Shown piece after piece: positions 1 through 11,866 of a stretch of DNA of 64,000 bases. The notes under the pieces are model-generated. The model did not search any database, was not told where the DNA came from, and saw only the letters and a program-made list of their open reading frames with translations. Position numbers and translations under genes: made by a program. Numbering within the stretch: the first letter of the stretch is position 1; every line of letters starts with the position of its first letter. The stretch is from Eudorina sp. 2006-703-Eu-15 (lineage: Eukaryota; Chlorophyta; Chlorophyceae; Chlamydomonadales; Volvocaceae). The stretch covers positions 124,001-188,000 of the forward strand of contig BDSI01000136.1 of NCBI GenBank assembly GCA_003117195.1. The letters are read 5' to 3'.

Positions 1-2
1 GC

Positions 3-1760
3 GGCCTCAAGGAGTTCGCGGACGGCAGTTTGGGCTCCCGGACCGCCCTCATGTGGCAGCCCTACGCGGACGCCGCCGGCGACGAGTGCGGGACGCGGGG
101 CGTGGAGCCGCAGCAGCTGCGGGAGCTGACGGAAGCGGCGGTGCGCGCGGGGCTGCAGGTGAGCGAGAGGCGGGGGGAGTGAGGCGGGGCTGTGGGTCAT
201 GCAGTGGGGCGAGACCCGCTGCGGCGGTGCCATGCACGGCGCAGACCAAGCGCGCACCGTACTTGCGGTTCATGACCCTGACCTGCAGATCTGTAGCGAA
301 TATTTTTAACACCAATCCAGCCAGTTCCGAGCCCTCGTTGGTGGACGCGGCTTCGGTGCAGCCGCGCAGGGAGCGCGCCCTGCTGCGATCTAGTGACCGC
401 GCTACGGCCCCAACTGCCCATCTTCCTGCCTTCTCGCAAAACCCTCCCCCTTCAGGTGTGCGTCCACGCCATCGGGGACCGGGCGGTGGATGAGGTGGTG
501 GGGGCGTACCAGGAGGCGCTGCAGGCGGCGGTCGGGGCGGCGGACGGCAGCGAGCAGGCGGATTCGCAGCAGGGGCCACCGAGGGAGCAGCGCAGGCAGC
601 AGCTGGGCCAGCGGCTGAGGCTGCGAGTCGAGCACGTGCAGGTGGGGGCGGAGGTGGGGCCGCGTGGGGACGTCTTCTGCAAGACTGTCTTTCGGCATGT
701 GCTTCTGCGGTGTGCCCGGCGCGGTCCACCGGGTGGGCTCCTGGCTGGCTGGCTGGCTGGCACGCCATGCTGTGAGGTGGAGCAGCCTTAGGAGTGCTTC
801 GTGCCGGCCTCGTAACGTCAGGCCATGCTGTCGCTCGAGGTCTGCTGCGGAGGCCAATCGGTGCCTCTCCTTCGTCCAGTCCTGCCCGATTGCGTTTTTT
901 TCACCCGCCGGTTCGCCACTGGCTGCCCTGCTGTCCTCATCAATTCGTTCCCCACTTCCCCTCCTTGCTCGCCCCCGGCCGGCGATGGTCCTCAGCACCT
1001 CTCCGGCAGCGACAACGCCACCGCGGCCATGTGGGCGAACGGCCTCACGGCCGTCCCCAACCCGTTGCACCTCCTCACCGACGCCGCCATGCTTGCCCCC
1101 CGCCTGGGCCCCGACCGACCGGCGCGCGCCTTCGCCCTGGCGTCCCTTCGCCGCGCCGGGCTGCGCCCAGCCCTGGCCTCCGACTGGCCCGTCGTGGACC
1201 TGCAGCCGCTGACCGGCGTGTACGCGGCCGTGCACCGCCACGCACCACCGCCGGCCGTGGCGGCGGCCGTGCAACGAAAGCTGCCGCGAGGCGCCAGGTT
1301 CCCCCTAGTGGGCAGTGGGCACCACCATCAGCACCACCATGATGACGACACCGAGCTCGCATCCTGCGAAGGCGTCGGTGGCGCGGACGATGCGCCCTCC
1401 CGGGAGCAGTGGCCGCAGGCTGTGTTCCCGGGGGAGCGGCTGTCGCTGGAGGAGGCGCTGCTGGGCCACACGGCCTGGGGGGCGGCGGCGGCAGGCCTGG
1501 AGGACTATGTGGGGCGGTTGGCCCCCGGGCTGAGGGCGGATTTCGTGGAGCTGAGTGACTCCCTGGCGGCGGAGGTCGGGGGAGGTGGGGAGCACGTGGA
1601 GAGGGTGGCCAGGGATGCGGAGGGGCGCCGGAGGCTGCGGCTGTCGGAGGAGCGGTTGCGGCGGTGCCTGCCGGTGGTGACGCGCACGTGGCTGGACGGC
1701 GAGCTGGTGTACGACAAGGACGCAGTGGAGGGGACGCCGGAGGGCGATCAGGTGACATAG
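3..1760 (+). CDS. Amidohydrolase (YtcJ/amidohydrolase-3 type), 3' part
   Basis: Partial gene cut by the left edge. Exons 3-158, 456-641 and 996-1760 (stop TAG 1758-1760) join in phase 0 with GT-AG introns. Family knowledge: these metal-dependent hydrolases cleave amide or related C-N bonds; the substrate is not predictable here. Visible landmarks are FADGSLGSR in exon 1, VCVHAIGD at the start of exon 2, RVEHVQ at its end running directly into HLSGSDN of exon 3, and LASDWPVVDLQP. The two histidines and the SDWPV aspartate are the expected metal/active-site positions, so the barrel core seems functional. The C-terminal part holds a His/Asp-rich low-complexity insertion (about 1318-1400) and then the usual small beta domain (DFVEL, TWLDGELVYD). 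The N-terminal metal motif lies outside the window. It converges on the polymerase gene. Family call is confident; substrate is unknown. Confidence 0.85.
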
Positions 1761-2526
1761 GTAGTCTGTCTTGAGCATCGTGGAACCTATCGGGTCACCT
1801 GGTGGACAAGAATCAATCATTTTCATTTTCGGTGTTCAGGGTGATGCGCTGTTGCCTGACTTTTGCAAGGTTGCGGAGATCTGCATGATCTGCATGAGGT
1901 CCGGGGGGCAAAGAAGGGAATGGCATCACACGAGTGATTCAGCGAGAGCGCCTTAGGCCTGTTGAGCGTTTCAGGGTTCTGCTTCTGTTATTGTTAAGGA
2001 TGTTACAGCGGACCCCGCGAGAGGGTCATCGGGATCTGTGTTGGCCAGGGGGGCCGCAGGGGCGCTCCTTGTCTGTGCCCAGCTGGAGCACCCGCGCCTG
2101 TATGCTGCACTATTCATCATCTTACATTGCCAGTTTGGATTATTACTATTATTTCATTTACATGGGACCCATGCGGTAAGTAGGGCTGGGCTGATAGCTG
2201 CACGTCATCAGGTGTGCGTGCAGGTAATCTACGTGTTTGACATCCCCCGCCAGCGATCTGCCCCTGGAGCAGTACGGTACCGTGTGTACGCTCCGTGAGG
2301 ACAGGGATTGCCCCGTCGGGCGAAATGCTGTGCGCGATTTCTGAACAGCTGTTCACATGCGTTGCGTTGGGTTGAGTAGCGTTGCGTTGCGTTGCGCAAA
2401 CGTGTCGTGACGTCCATGAGGATGTGATGCGTTGGAAGGCCGTCGGAAGCGCCCACCCGCCAAGGTGTGGCTTCCTTTGCGGTGTGTCCGCCCACGTCCC
2501 CATGTCCTCATGCAGCACCTCCGAAG
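1761..2526. other. Convergent 3' intergenic region with a repeat copy
   Basis: Lies between the amidohydrolase stop and the candidate stop of the polymerase. No coding region is supported. It contains one copy of the dispersed GTTACAGCGGACCCCGCG module (about 1995-2040) and, near 2360-2400, short GTTGC/GTTGCG repetitions. Confidence 0.6.
2122..2126 (-). terminator. Candidate poly(A) signal of the polymerase gene
   Basis: TTACA on the + strand is TGTAA on the - strand, the usual volvocine polyadenylation signal. It lies about 400 nt downstream of the candidate stop at 2527-2529. A second TGTAA (2003-2007) lies inside the repeat module, so the assignment is tentative. Confidence 0.3.
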
Positions 2527-5500
2527 TCATCCGGGAGCTCCTGCGTTCACGGGGATGTCGCGGCAGAAGGGGCACTGGTCATCTCCAATCCAGATGTTCC
2601 CGCCCAGACAGCTAACCTGCCGGCCTGGGGCTGCTTCAGACCTGCACCTCTAACCTCCAACCCCCGTAAAGCCCAAGCCACCACATCCCGCAGCACACCC
2701 GACGGCACCCGACTGACCGCCCCGCTCCCGGCCCCCCTTGTGCCTGGTAATAAGATCCACCCTAGCGACCCCCCCTCCCCCGTCCTCCCTGGAGCCGGCC
2801 TCACCTTGAGCCGCCCCCAGCTGCTCCCCGCCGCCACCTTGATCAGCAGCGGCACATCCAGCTGCACCACCCCGCACATGATGGACCGCACCGCCGCCAC
2901 CAACTGCCGAACCGCCTCCGGCGCCGCATCCACCTCGAACACCAGCTCGTCGTGGATCTGTGCCACCAGCTCCGCGTCTACTGGCGGCGAGGGCCTCACA
3001 GCCGGCGCCGACCCGTGGGTCACGACACGGTCGGGTGCGGGGCCACGCGGCCCGGCCGGGGCGCCTGGCAGCCGGGACCGAGCCCCTGGGCTGCCCGCCG
3101 CGGGCTCTTCTCCTCCCGCGGGGTGTCCCGGATGGTTGACAGCGGCCCACATGCACATGGCGCACTTGACCAGGTCCGCGGCGCTGCCCTGTGGGTCAAG
3201 AGGGGTGGGCCCGAGGGTGGACCACACGACCAGTCATGGGGATGGTGTGATGCGCCGTGCCGTCTCAAACGCATCAGGGCCCAAGCCGCGGATGCTGCTG
3301 CTTCTGCTGCTGTTTCGCACGGTAGAGCAAGAGGGGCTGCCATGTCGTGGATGTCCTCTTTGAGGAGAGCTGGCCGCGGCGTTCCCACGTGGCGTGTACG
3401 TCTCAAGCACCGTAGGTGGGTGGGCCGGACAGGTACTGTGGATGGGCCTGTGGAACCTGCCACAGCCGTCCAGGCTGCTACCTGTTCACGTGGTGGCGGA
3501 CATGAGGAGGACTGCTGCCAGTCGTTAGGTCAGATTTAAAGCGCTGCGCGGGCTGAGAACCTGGGACCCGGGAAACAGGTCGGAGGTCGTTGACACTCAT
3601 GCTGCCCCAGCGTCTGGCGCGCTGCGCCCTCGCCCCCCCCCCTTTCCCGGCACGTGCGCACCTGGACGATGCTGTTGACCACCTGCGGCGGGGACGCAAG
3701 GGGGGGCGCAGGTGGTGGTGGTGGTGGTGGAACCGCTGATGATGTCATTGCGGACTTGGCACGGCTTGTCGTGTTTACGGCATCCCTTAATTCTAGACGG
3801 GCAGGAAAGGCACGCCATGCGCTTAGGCAAGAAACGGCACAGGGTAGCACGGTAAGATGAAAGGTCACGTGCGGCTCCTCAAGTGCTCAGACTCGCAACC
3901 CGTGCCGCACGGACCTTTCGTTCGGCGTCCGCCCTGACCCGTGGGTCGGTGCTGGTCACCCCCGCGATGGGCCGCCGCCTGCCCAGCAGCCCCGTCGTCA
4001 CGTAGCCATGACGCCGCGCGTGGTGCAGGCTCCTGTGGGTCGCATCGCGAGGCAGGGGACGGGGCCTGAAGACACAGGAGGAAGGACGGACATCCTGCGA
4101 CGGGAAGAAGACCAACTACGGTACGCACCGGTACGCTGAGGCACGCCCACGGCGGGCGCCCTCTTTGCAGTCTCTCTCTCTGCAGCCAATCCCACAAAAC
4201 CGTTTGGCATATTGGCCAGCCCTGGAGCCCTGGAGCCCCCCTAACCGCCCTCTCCCCCCGATCGCTCCCAGCCGGCCCTCACGAGGTGATGAAGGCCTGC
4301 ACGCCCGCGAAGTGGCGCAGGAAGGACGCCCTCAGGGCCGTGGCCTCCTCCAGACCCACACCGTACTCCTGAAGGCGGCGGTTGAGGGGGCGAGGCGGGG
4401 CGGGGCGGCAGGCATCTGCCGACACCGGGGCAGCACAGCGCGGCTCTCCTCGGGGTGAGGCGCTGGACGGCGATGGACGGCGGTGTCAACGGGACGCTGT
4501 CCGCAGCTCTGCTAGCAGCAGCATGACTGCAAAACAGCAAAAAAACATCTTTGGCATCTGTCTGGACAGCCGTTGTGCCCATGGGCAGGTGCCGGCACCG
4601 CACGTGCCGTGGTCCCGACATGCCCGACATTTCGGCGCCTGCGTCGCCTTGGCCCCATCGCATGTCAGGCATGCACGACCTCGCCTCCCTCCGCCCCCAC
4701 CGTGCGGCCGCCCCAGCGCCCCACCGCCCCTCCCAAGCCGCCCCAGCCGCACCCACCGAGAGCTGCTGGGCCAGGCCCTGGGGGGTCATGCCGTAGATGA
4801 TGCCGTACACCACCCGCTTGACCTGCTCCCGGTCTCGACTACTGATGTCAGCTGTGGTGACCACCGAGGCGGGTGCGTGCGTGCGTGCGTGTGTAAGAGT
4901 GTCCGTGTATGTACGGCTTGCTGAGTCACTATACGGCAGTACTACGCCCTGTGTCCGTCCCTCGACAACAACGCTCACAGGCTGAAAAGTGTGCGCAAGA
5001 CACCCTCCCTCAAACGTGACCGCGTTGGCCCCTCGACGCCGCTGTCAGGTGTGTACGGTGGCAGCCCGAGTCCTGAACAGGCACACCCCATGGTGGCCCC
5101 TTGCTTGCATATCACATGACTGCAAGCCCCCCGGTCCCTCACCGGGTGCAGTTCCGGGCCGCAGCCAGGCCGCCCCGATGTGTCGGAAGGCGTCCACGGC
5201 CCCGCCTCCTCCTCCGCCGCCGCCGCCGGCCCCCGCCGCCGCCTGTCCCCGCCTGAGCAGCTCCTGCAGCCGCAGGTCCCCACTCAGGTGGGCCAACAGC
5301 CGCAACTCGATCTGGCTGTAGTCGGCCGCCACCAGCAGCCTGCCCGCAGGCGCCACGAAGGCGTCCCGCGCCACCACCACCACCACCACATTGCCCCCTG
5401 CTCCCACTCCGCCTGCTCCTCCTCCTCCTCCTCCTCCATCCGCCCCGCTGCCGTCCTCTGCGATGGGCTCCGACGCGGGCACCACCGCACTGCTGTCCAG

Positions 5501-8500
5501 CTGCACCGCCACCTCGTACTTGGTGACCGCCTGAGGGGGTGACGGGACAGTCGGGTTCAGGCAGGGGCGAGGTGACCGCCTGCGTAGACTGTGGGCTGCC
5601 TGGTTCGGGTGAGCTGCCGCGATGGCACAGGGAGGGCCGTGTCGTGTGGGTAGGGCTGTGCCCGGCGGTGACGAGATGCACCCAGGGGGAGGGGGGGAGG
5701 TGGTGGAGGAGGAAGAGGAGGGGGCGGGCTGCACCAGCAGTGCGAGGAGCCATGGTCCCAGACGCGTCACCTACTGGTTACCACCACACAGAGACAGGGA
5801 CAGAGACGGGCACTGTACTTCATCGGCTGGCGTGCTGTAATCGCCCCGCCCCGCCCCGCAACACTCCGCCCCGCCCCACTCCGCCCCGCCCCACTCCGCC
5901 CCGCACCTACCTGCATGTTGGGGGCGGAGGAGGAGAGTCGGCCCGTGGCTGTGGCGGTCTGGTTCCAGCAGCAGGACAGCCGGGGCAGCGGCGGCAGCGC
6001 AACCCCGTCACCGCCCCGCCGGCCCCCCGGTCCCCCGATCCCGCTGCGCGCCAGCAGGGGCCCCATCCACTCGGGCTCCAGCCACTTGCTGAGCACGTTC
6101 TGCAGCGCCCGGTACTGCAGCACCATCGCCTGCGCGGCGGCAGAGGGTTGCGCTCCATTCGTCCCACCCGCTGGGATCGGAGGCTCGGGGTACGGTATAA
6201 CCCTCCCACCGTACCAGGCAGGACTAAGGCCCTACTCAGCGAGCCGCGCGCTGCACCTGCACTTTCACCGGCACGTCGTGCCACTCGTCCTCACGTTGCG
6301 ACCAGTCAGACTCCGAAGCAGCAGCAGCCCCCCAACGGCACCGGCTCACCGGCAGTGGATGCAGATGTGAGATCTGCTTCAGCGCCGCTTCGTCCGTGGA
6401 GTGGTGAGTCCGGAGGCGGCCGTTGCGGTCCTTGCCGGGGCCTGGGCTTAGGGTGGTGGTGATAGTTGCCGCCATCGTCGTCGCCGCCATCGCCATCGGG
6501 GAGCAGGTTGAGGAGGAAGAGGAGGCGGACGAGGCGGAGGAGGAGGCACGCGGCGCGTCTTCATTGCGGCCCACCCTACCCTACCCCAGCAAATGCTTGG
6601 AAACTCCTCTCCTGCGTGTCATCGCGTACTCGCGGCCCCACCCCCCGTAGGAACACCGTCCGCTGCGACCCGACCACAGCGCTCTCCCCGCGGACGGTGA
6701 GCGCATAATCCAGGTATGTATGGTAAGTAACTTGGGTCGCGTATTGACTCCTGTGCCACGCATCGGTTCCCCAATCCTTTCCCCCCGCGGACGGCCGTCC
6801 GCGCCACCACCACCCAGGTCGCAACAACACGCAGGGTAGCGTGCTCTGTAGAAAGGAAGGCCCCGAAGCTCCGCGTGTGGCCATCCCTGAATTCCAGTGT
6901 GACAGCCAGTCTGCAGACCCACACTGCAGAGCCACACCGCAATGGACCTCATGGTGCAGCCTCCCCCTCCCCCCCTCTTGCGCCGCCCTCCCAACCCACG
7001 GGCTCACGCACCTGCTGCGGCGTCCCGCTGCCCCTGCGGAACAGGCGGCGGCAGCCCCAGCTCCTCGAACAGCACCACCGCCAGCTGCGCGGAGCTGCCC
7101 AGGTTGATCGGCCGGCCGCCCAGCAGCGCCGCGGCGGCCGCTGACAGCGCCTCCATCCGGCGCCGGACCGCCGCAGCTTTGCGCTCCAGACCGGCCGCGT
7201 CCACCGCTATGCCCAGCGCCTCCATCCGCGCCAGCAGCCACGCCACCTGAGGGACCCCGCGTCGGCGGTGGCGGTGGCGGTGGCGGTTTCGCTCGTGCAG
7301 TCATGCTGACCACCCACACCCCCCCTCGGTGACCGGGACATGCGGGTCATGCGGCCCACAGCTAGGAGGCGCCCATCTACTGCCCCCTTACCCTGCCACC
7401 ATGGCGATGTGATTACCGTAGGGGTCGCATCAGGGGGCACATCAGAGGCTCCCCTGCTCACGTCGCAGCGCCGAGGCCCCCATCCCCTTCCTTCAAGCCA
7501 GCCAGCCAGCTGGCAGGAGCGACAGGGCGCGGTCCTGAGGCAGCTGCGCCCCCTGTCCCTGTCACCTGCCACCTGCCCCTGCCACCTGCCCCTGCCACCT
7601 GCCCCTGCCACCTGCCACCTGCCCCTGTCACCTGCCACCTGCCCCTGCCACCTGCCACCTGCCCCTGTCACCTGCCACCTGCCCCTGCCACCTGCCACCT
7701 GCCCCTGTCACCTGCCACCTGCCCCTGCCACCTGCCACCTGCCCCTGCCACTTGCCCCTGTTACCTGCCCCTGTTACCTCCCACCTGTCCCTGCCCCTGA
7801 CACCTGCCCCCTGCCCCCTGCCTTCCGTTCAGCCTCACCTGCATCTCCACCTGCACCGCCTGCGGCCGCAGCCAGGTCTGCACCTGGGCCCCCACCGCCT
7901 CGAACAGTCGGCCCATGGCCAGCAGCCCCCGCCGGACCCGCTCCAGGGGGGTATCACCGGGCGGGGGGGCCGCCGCCCCTGGGCCGACAGGACTGGGCGG
8001 CGGCTGCGGCAGCGGAAGGCCGTACCGAGGACAGAGGGCCTCCAGGGTGTAGCCTGCCAAGCAAGGGACGGACAAACAGCGAGGAGCAGAGACTCACAAC
8101 CGAATCGCTGGTCAATGCTCGACCGCCGCGGTCCAACCAGTATCCATTGGCGGTCGGTCCTGCGGCAGGGTTGCGAGGGTCGCGGCTTGAGAGTCGTCCT
8201 CGCACGGACAGCATGTCAAGTATCCAAATCGCGCATCGCCGCCTAGACCCAGACCCAGACCCAGACCGAGACGCAGACCTAGACGCAGACCTAGACGCAG
8301 ACCCAGCACTTGCCGTCGATCTCCTTTTCGTCGCGCTGCGCCAGCTGCGGGGCCGCCATCCAGGCCAGCACGCAGGGGTCGACCAGTCGGAGCTGCTGCG
8401 GCGGAGGGGACCGCCAGCCCAGGGCCATGGCTTCCTGCCCGGGCCGCACCGGCCGTCATCGACATGCACAGGCGAGGGAAGCGACGGGAGGGCGGCCCGT

Positions 8501-11500
8501 TACCCGTTGCCCACTGAATCAGTTGGGTTTCGGCGGGCGGCAGCTGTGGGCTGTTCATGAGACGGGGGAGGTCCGGCATGCTCATCTCGAGGCTCCTCAT
8601 GCCCCGCAGCGGAGCCACGGAGGTACTCAGGATGCGTCGTCACGCGGGGGGGTTGCCGAGCAAGAACGTCACTAACGGGCCGACAGACCGACACGGCATG
8701 GGCACACCATGGCCCATCCGGCTGCTGTTGCGCGGATGTGGCTCCCAGTGGCTCACCCTCCACCAGGACATCCACTACCTCCATCGCCATGCCCAGCATC
8801 TCACCCGCAGCAGCGCCTTCGAGTTGCAGCACAGCGCGGGGCAGGGCGCCCGCACCAGCAGCTCGTCCAACAGCGCCAGCAAGGCGGGACGAGCCAGGGG
8901 TCCAGGCGTCCCGGGGGTCAATCCCAAGCGGCCGCCGCCCTCTGGGCCCCGTCCCGTCGTCCCTCCTCCCCGGGGCGGCGGCCAGGGAGTGGTCCTCAGG
9001 AGATACAGAGGCGCGGCCGCCAGGGCGGCGGCCTGCTGATCCAACCCCGCCAGGCCATCATTCCTGGCGGCAGCCATGCCGACGTTGCCCTCAACGGCCC
9101 TGCCCCCATCGGGGCCTCCCGACGCAGCCTCGCCGCTGTGACGACCGTCCAGCAGTACCTTGTACAGCTGCTCGTCCAAGCACAGCACGCAGAAGGCGAC
9201 GCAGCGCTCCAGGTGCTCCGAAGCCATCACGCCGGAGCCGAACGGGGGACTTTGACCGTGGCCCCCTGCGGCCGCCGCCGCATCGGCGCCTGAGGCGCCC
9301 ACATGCGCCTCCTCCTCTTGCGCGGCGATGGCTGCCGCCGCCGCAGCGGGGTCCTTGGCCAGCAGCCGGCGGGCCTTCAGCAGTGAGTCACGTTGCGGCT
9401 TGGACAGGGACTGCGGGGGTGGAGGTGGCGTTCAAAAGAAACAGCCGACACACCCGAGGTGGAGGTGGCGCAGGCGCGCAGCTTCGGGTATCGCATTCGG
9501 CATCGCCCTCAGCCTTGGCTATGCACTCAGGAGGTTGCGTTGGGCGTAGCCAATGCGTTGGGCGTAGCCAGTCTGTTGGCCTCACCCTTCGCCCGGACAT
9601 CGCCGGCCGGCCTGGTCACATCGCGACATATGTGCTCCTTCACAAAAGTCACCGCTGCACTTTGTCGTACTGTGCCGTACCTGCATGTTGCTAGCGTACT
9701 GGTACACGGGCCCCTCGCACACGGCCACCAGCAGCCCCGCCAGCAGCAGGCGGCTGGAGGAGATGTCCCGCCGCAGCTCCGAAGCCACCTGGGGAGGGAG
9801 GGGGTTTAGGAAATTGGCAGACATTTTACACTGGAGAGGGAGGGGGAAAAGGTCCCCGTGGGAGCCACGTGGGAGCAACAGAACGGTGCGGTCTGTTCTT
9901 TTGTGTCAGTCCGGATGACCAAGTCCTTGTCTGTCGCTGGCCGACAAACGGAGACCCGACCCAGGCTGAATTGCGTTCTAGGACTAACTTTGATTCCTCG
10001 CCTATAATTCGCGCCCCCGGGGCCGCCGGGCTCCCAGCTGGGTGACGACAGCGCCCCGCCGCCTCCAACCACCCCACCGCTCACCCGTGGGTCGGACGCG
10101 TCCTTGACCGCCCCGCCGCGGCCCTCCAGCCCCTCACACAACTGCCTCAGCTGCGCCAACAGCGCGTCCGCTGCTCCGTTCGCCCCAACGTCCCTTCCGC
10201 CTGGCTTGCGCTTTGGCCCCTTGCCGCCGGCCGCCGCTCCGTGGACGGGGGCCGTCGCAGCGCCCTCAGCGCCATCAAGAGCAGCGGTGGCAACCTCGCC
10301 GTCGCCGCGTGGCCGCTTTCGCGCCGCTGCTCCATTGGCTGCATCGGCCTCTCCCCCTGCGGCTCCCTGGCCGACTGACTTCGAGGCAGACCCGCCGGCT
10401 TTCCTCTGGGCGGGCTGCTGACTCCGACCGCCGCCCGAAGCCGCCGCAGCCGCGGCCGCATCCTGCTGCCCACTCCCTGTTTGGTGGTGGTGGTGCTGCT
10501 GCTCTCCCCCTGCAGCAGGCCGCACCACCTTCCAGGAGCCGCCGACGGGCGCCGCTGCCGGCAGCACGCAGCCGCCGCTCGGCGTCAGCAGGGCCTGCCG
10601 GGGCCCCGCGCCCGGCCTCCGCCCGACCCCTGCCGCTCCCGGCCCCGACCGGCCCCTCGGCTCCGTCTGCGGCCCACTGGCCGGACGCCCCCGACCCAAC
10701 AGCTCATCCAGGTCCTCCCACCAGCGGCCCGCTGTCCCACCGCCAGGAGGGTCGGCCTCGGGGGCGGCCGCACCCGCGGCGCCCATGCGGCCACCCTGAC
10801 CTCCACCAACCTCGGCCGCTGCCCCAGCGGTCGAGGGATGAGGATCGACTGGGCCTGCCCGCCGGGTCGCTGCTGGGTGCTGCGCCCCGATCTGGGTTGG
10901 ATTCCGCATCTGGGTTTGGGGCTCCGGGTTTGCAGGGGGAGCTGTCCGGCCATCGGACTGCTGTCGGTAGCTTGTAGCGGCCTCATCTCCCTGTGCTGCT
11001 GCCACCTGCTGGCCCGGGTGTGACTGCGGGTGATGTCGATGTGGATGTGGAGGGCGAGGCTGACCTCCCGTGAGAGGCGCGGGAGCTGGGCGGGCGCCCG
11101 GGCGGAAGACCGAGGTCGGGCCCTCGCGTGATGCCTGCGCCGTGCAGGGCCGTCCGCCGGGGCCGCCATGTGGGTTGCCGTCCAAGTCACCCATGTGGGT
11201 TGCAGCGGGGGCGGCAGCGGGCCCGTCGAGACACAGGTCCAGGCCATCCAGCAGATCGTTGTCCCACTCGGTTGCGGCGGATGAGAGGCCCAGAGCGTGA
11301 CTGCGAGCGTTTGAAGGCTGCCTGGTCCGTGAGTCTCGCCCACGGGGCGAAACAAGAGGCGGAGATGGGGGAAATGGGACCGGTGGAAGCTGCTGTTCTT
11401 CGGGCGGTCGGCGCGGCGGCGGCGCCGACGAGGCCGACGGGGCCGCTTGCCGCTGTCCAGGATGCACTGATGGCAAATCTGTCACGACCTGCTGTTGCTG

Positions 11501-11866
11501 TCCCAGGCCTGGACGCCTGCTCCCGGGCACAGGTACAGGTTGAGGGTCCCTGCTGGGCCCGCGAGGTTCCCAGGGGAAGTTCTGACGGGTCTCAGCCGGG
11601 GCTACCATACATGAGGGGACATCAAAGTTGCTAAGATGTTGATGGGTGGGACCTGAGTTGACTTCAACTTCGTCCTCCTGCGCGCCCGACACATGCGGTG
11701 CGTCCATGAGGGCATTCCGCAGGTGCTCCAAGTCCACCCCAGTTTGATGGCGAGTGGATTCGTCTGTGCACAAGTTGATATTTCTCAAAGCCCAAGAATT
11801 CACAGTCGGTGGATTGGGCGGCTTGCGGTTCGGCCGTAAGACCAGTGTTTGCTTCGTGGCTCCCAT
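2527..11866 (-). CDS. POLQ: Family-A DNA polymerase, theta/nu (TEBICHI) type
   Basis: Sixteen exons on the - strand: 10085-11866, 9681-9788, 8805-9410, 8515-8625, 8314-8434, 7839-8053, 7012-7246, 6350-6441, 5911-6129, 5143-5530, 4757-4851, 4283-4368, 3915-4032, 3662-3682, 2805-3188, and a tentative last exon 2527-2616. All junction phases agree, giving about 1556 aa. Start ATG 11866 has an in-frame stop 18 nt upstream. Residues 1-594 (one exon) are Pro/Gly/Gln/His-rich and probably disordered. A degenerate exonuclease-like domain follows. The polymerase domain has TATGRL, motif A DYSQIELR (Asp near 1232), motif B DREQVKRVVYGIIYGM, LGRRR and motif C QIHDELVFEV (Asp near 1480), so the catalytic aspartates are present. 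IIYGM and QGSAADL point to theta/nu rather than organellar Pol I. Pol theta acts in microhomology-mediated end joining. No helicase domain is visible. Gly-rich insertions interrupt the palm. Exon 8515-8625 and the last exon are the least certain. Confidence 0.85.
3662..3682 (-). other. 21-nt microexon of the DNA polymerase
   Basis: The segment is flanked by acceptor AG and donor GT on the - strand and keeps phase 0. It encodes VVNSIVQ, which joins RADAERK of the preceding exon to GSAADLVK of the next. This restores the conserved family-A block of the type AERxAxNxxxQGSAAD. Without it the block would lose its middle. Confidence 0.8.
5840..5910. repeat. CCGCCCC-rich tandem repeat in polymerase intron
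   Basis: Imperfect tandem copies of a 17-nt unit (CCCCGCCCCACTCCGCC type) fill the donor-proximal part of the intron between exons 5143-5530 and 5911-6129. Confidence 0.7.
7555..7802. repeat. CCACCTGCCCCTG minisatellite in polymerase intron
   Basis: About 240 bp of nested tandem repeats built from CCACCTGC and CCCCTGTCA/CCCCTGCCA blocks. It lies wholly inside the intron between exons 7012-7246 and 7839-8053. Confidence 0.85.
8244..8303. repeat. Hexanucleotide tandem repeat in the GC-AG intron
   Basis: Runs of AGACCC changing to AGACGC/AGACCT, period 6, immediately next to the GC donor of exon 8314-8434. Confidence 0.75.

Noticed and set aside
10213..10977. Long + strand frame in the polymerase N-terminal exon
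   Set aside because: It is the shadow of a GC-rich coding exon whose - strand frame is open for 1782 nt and splices in phase to conserved exons.
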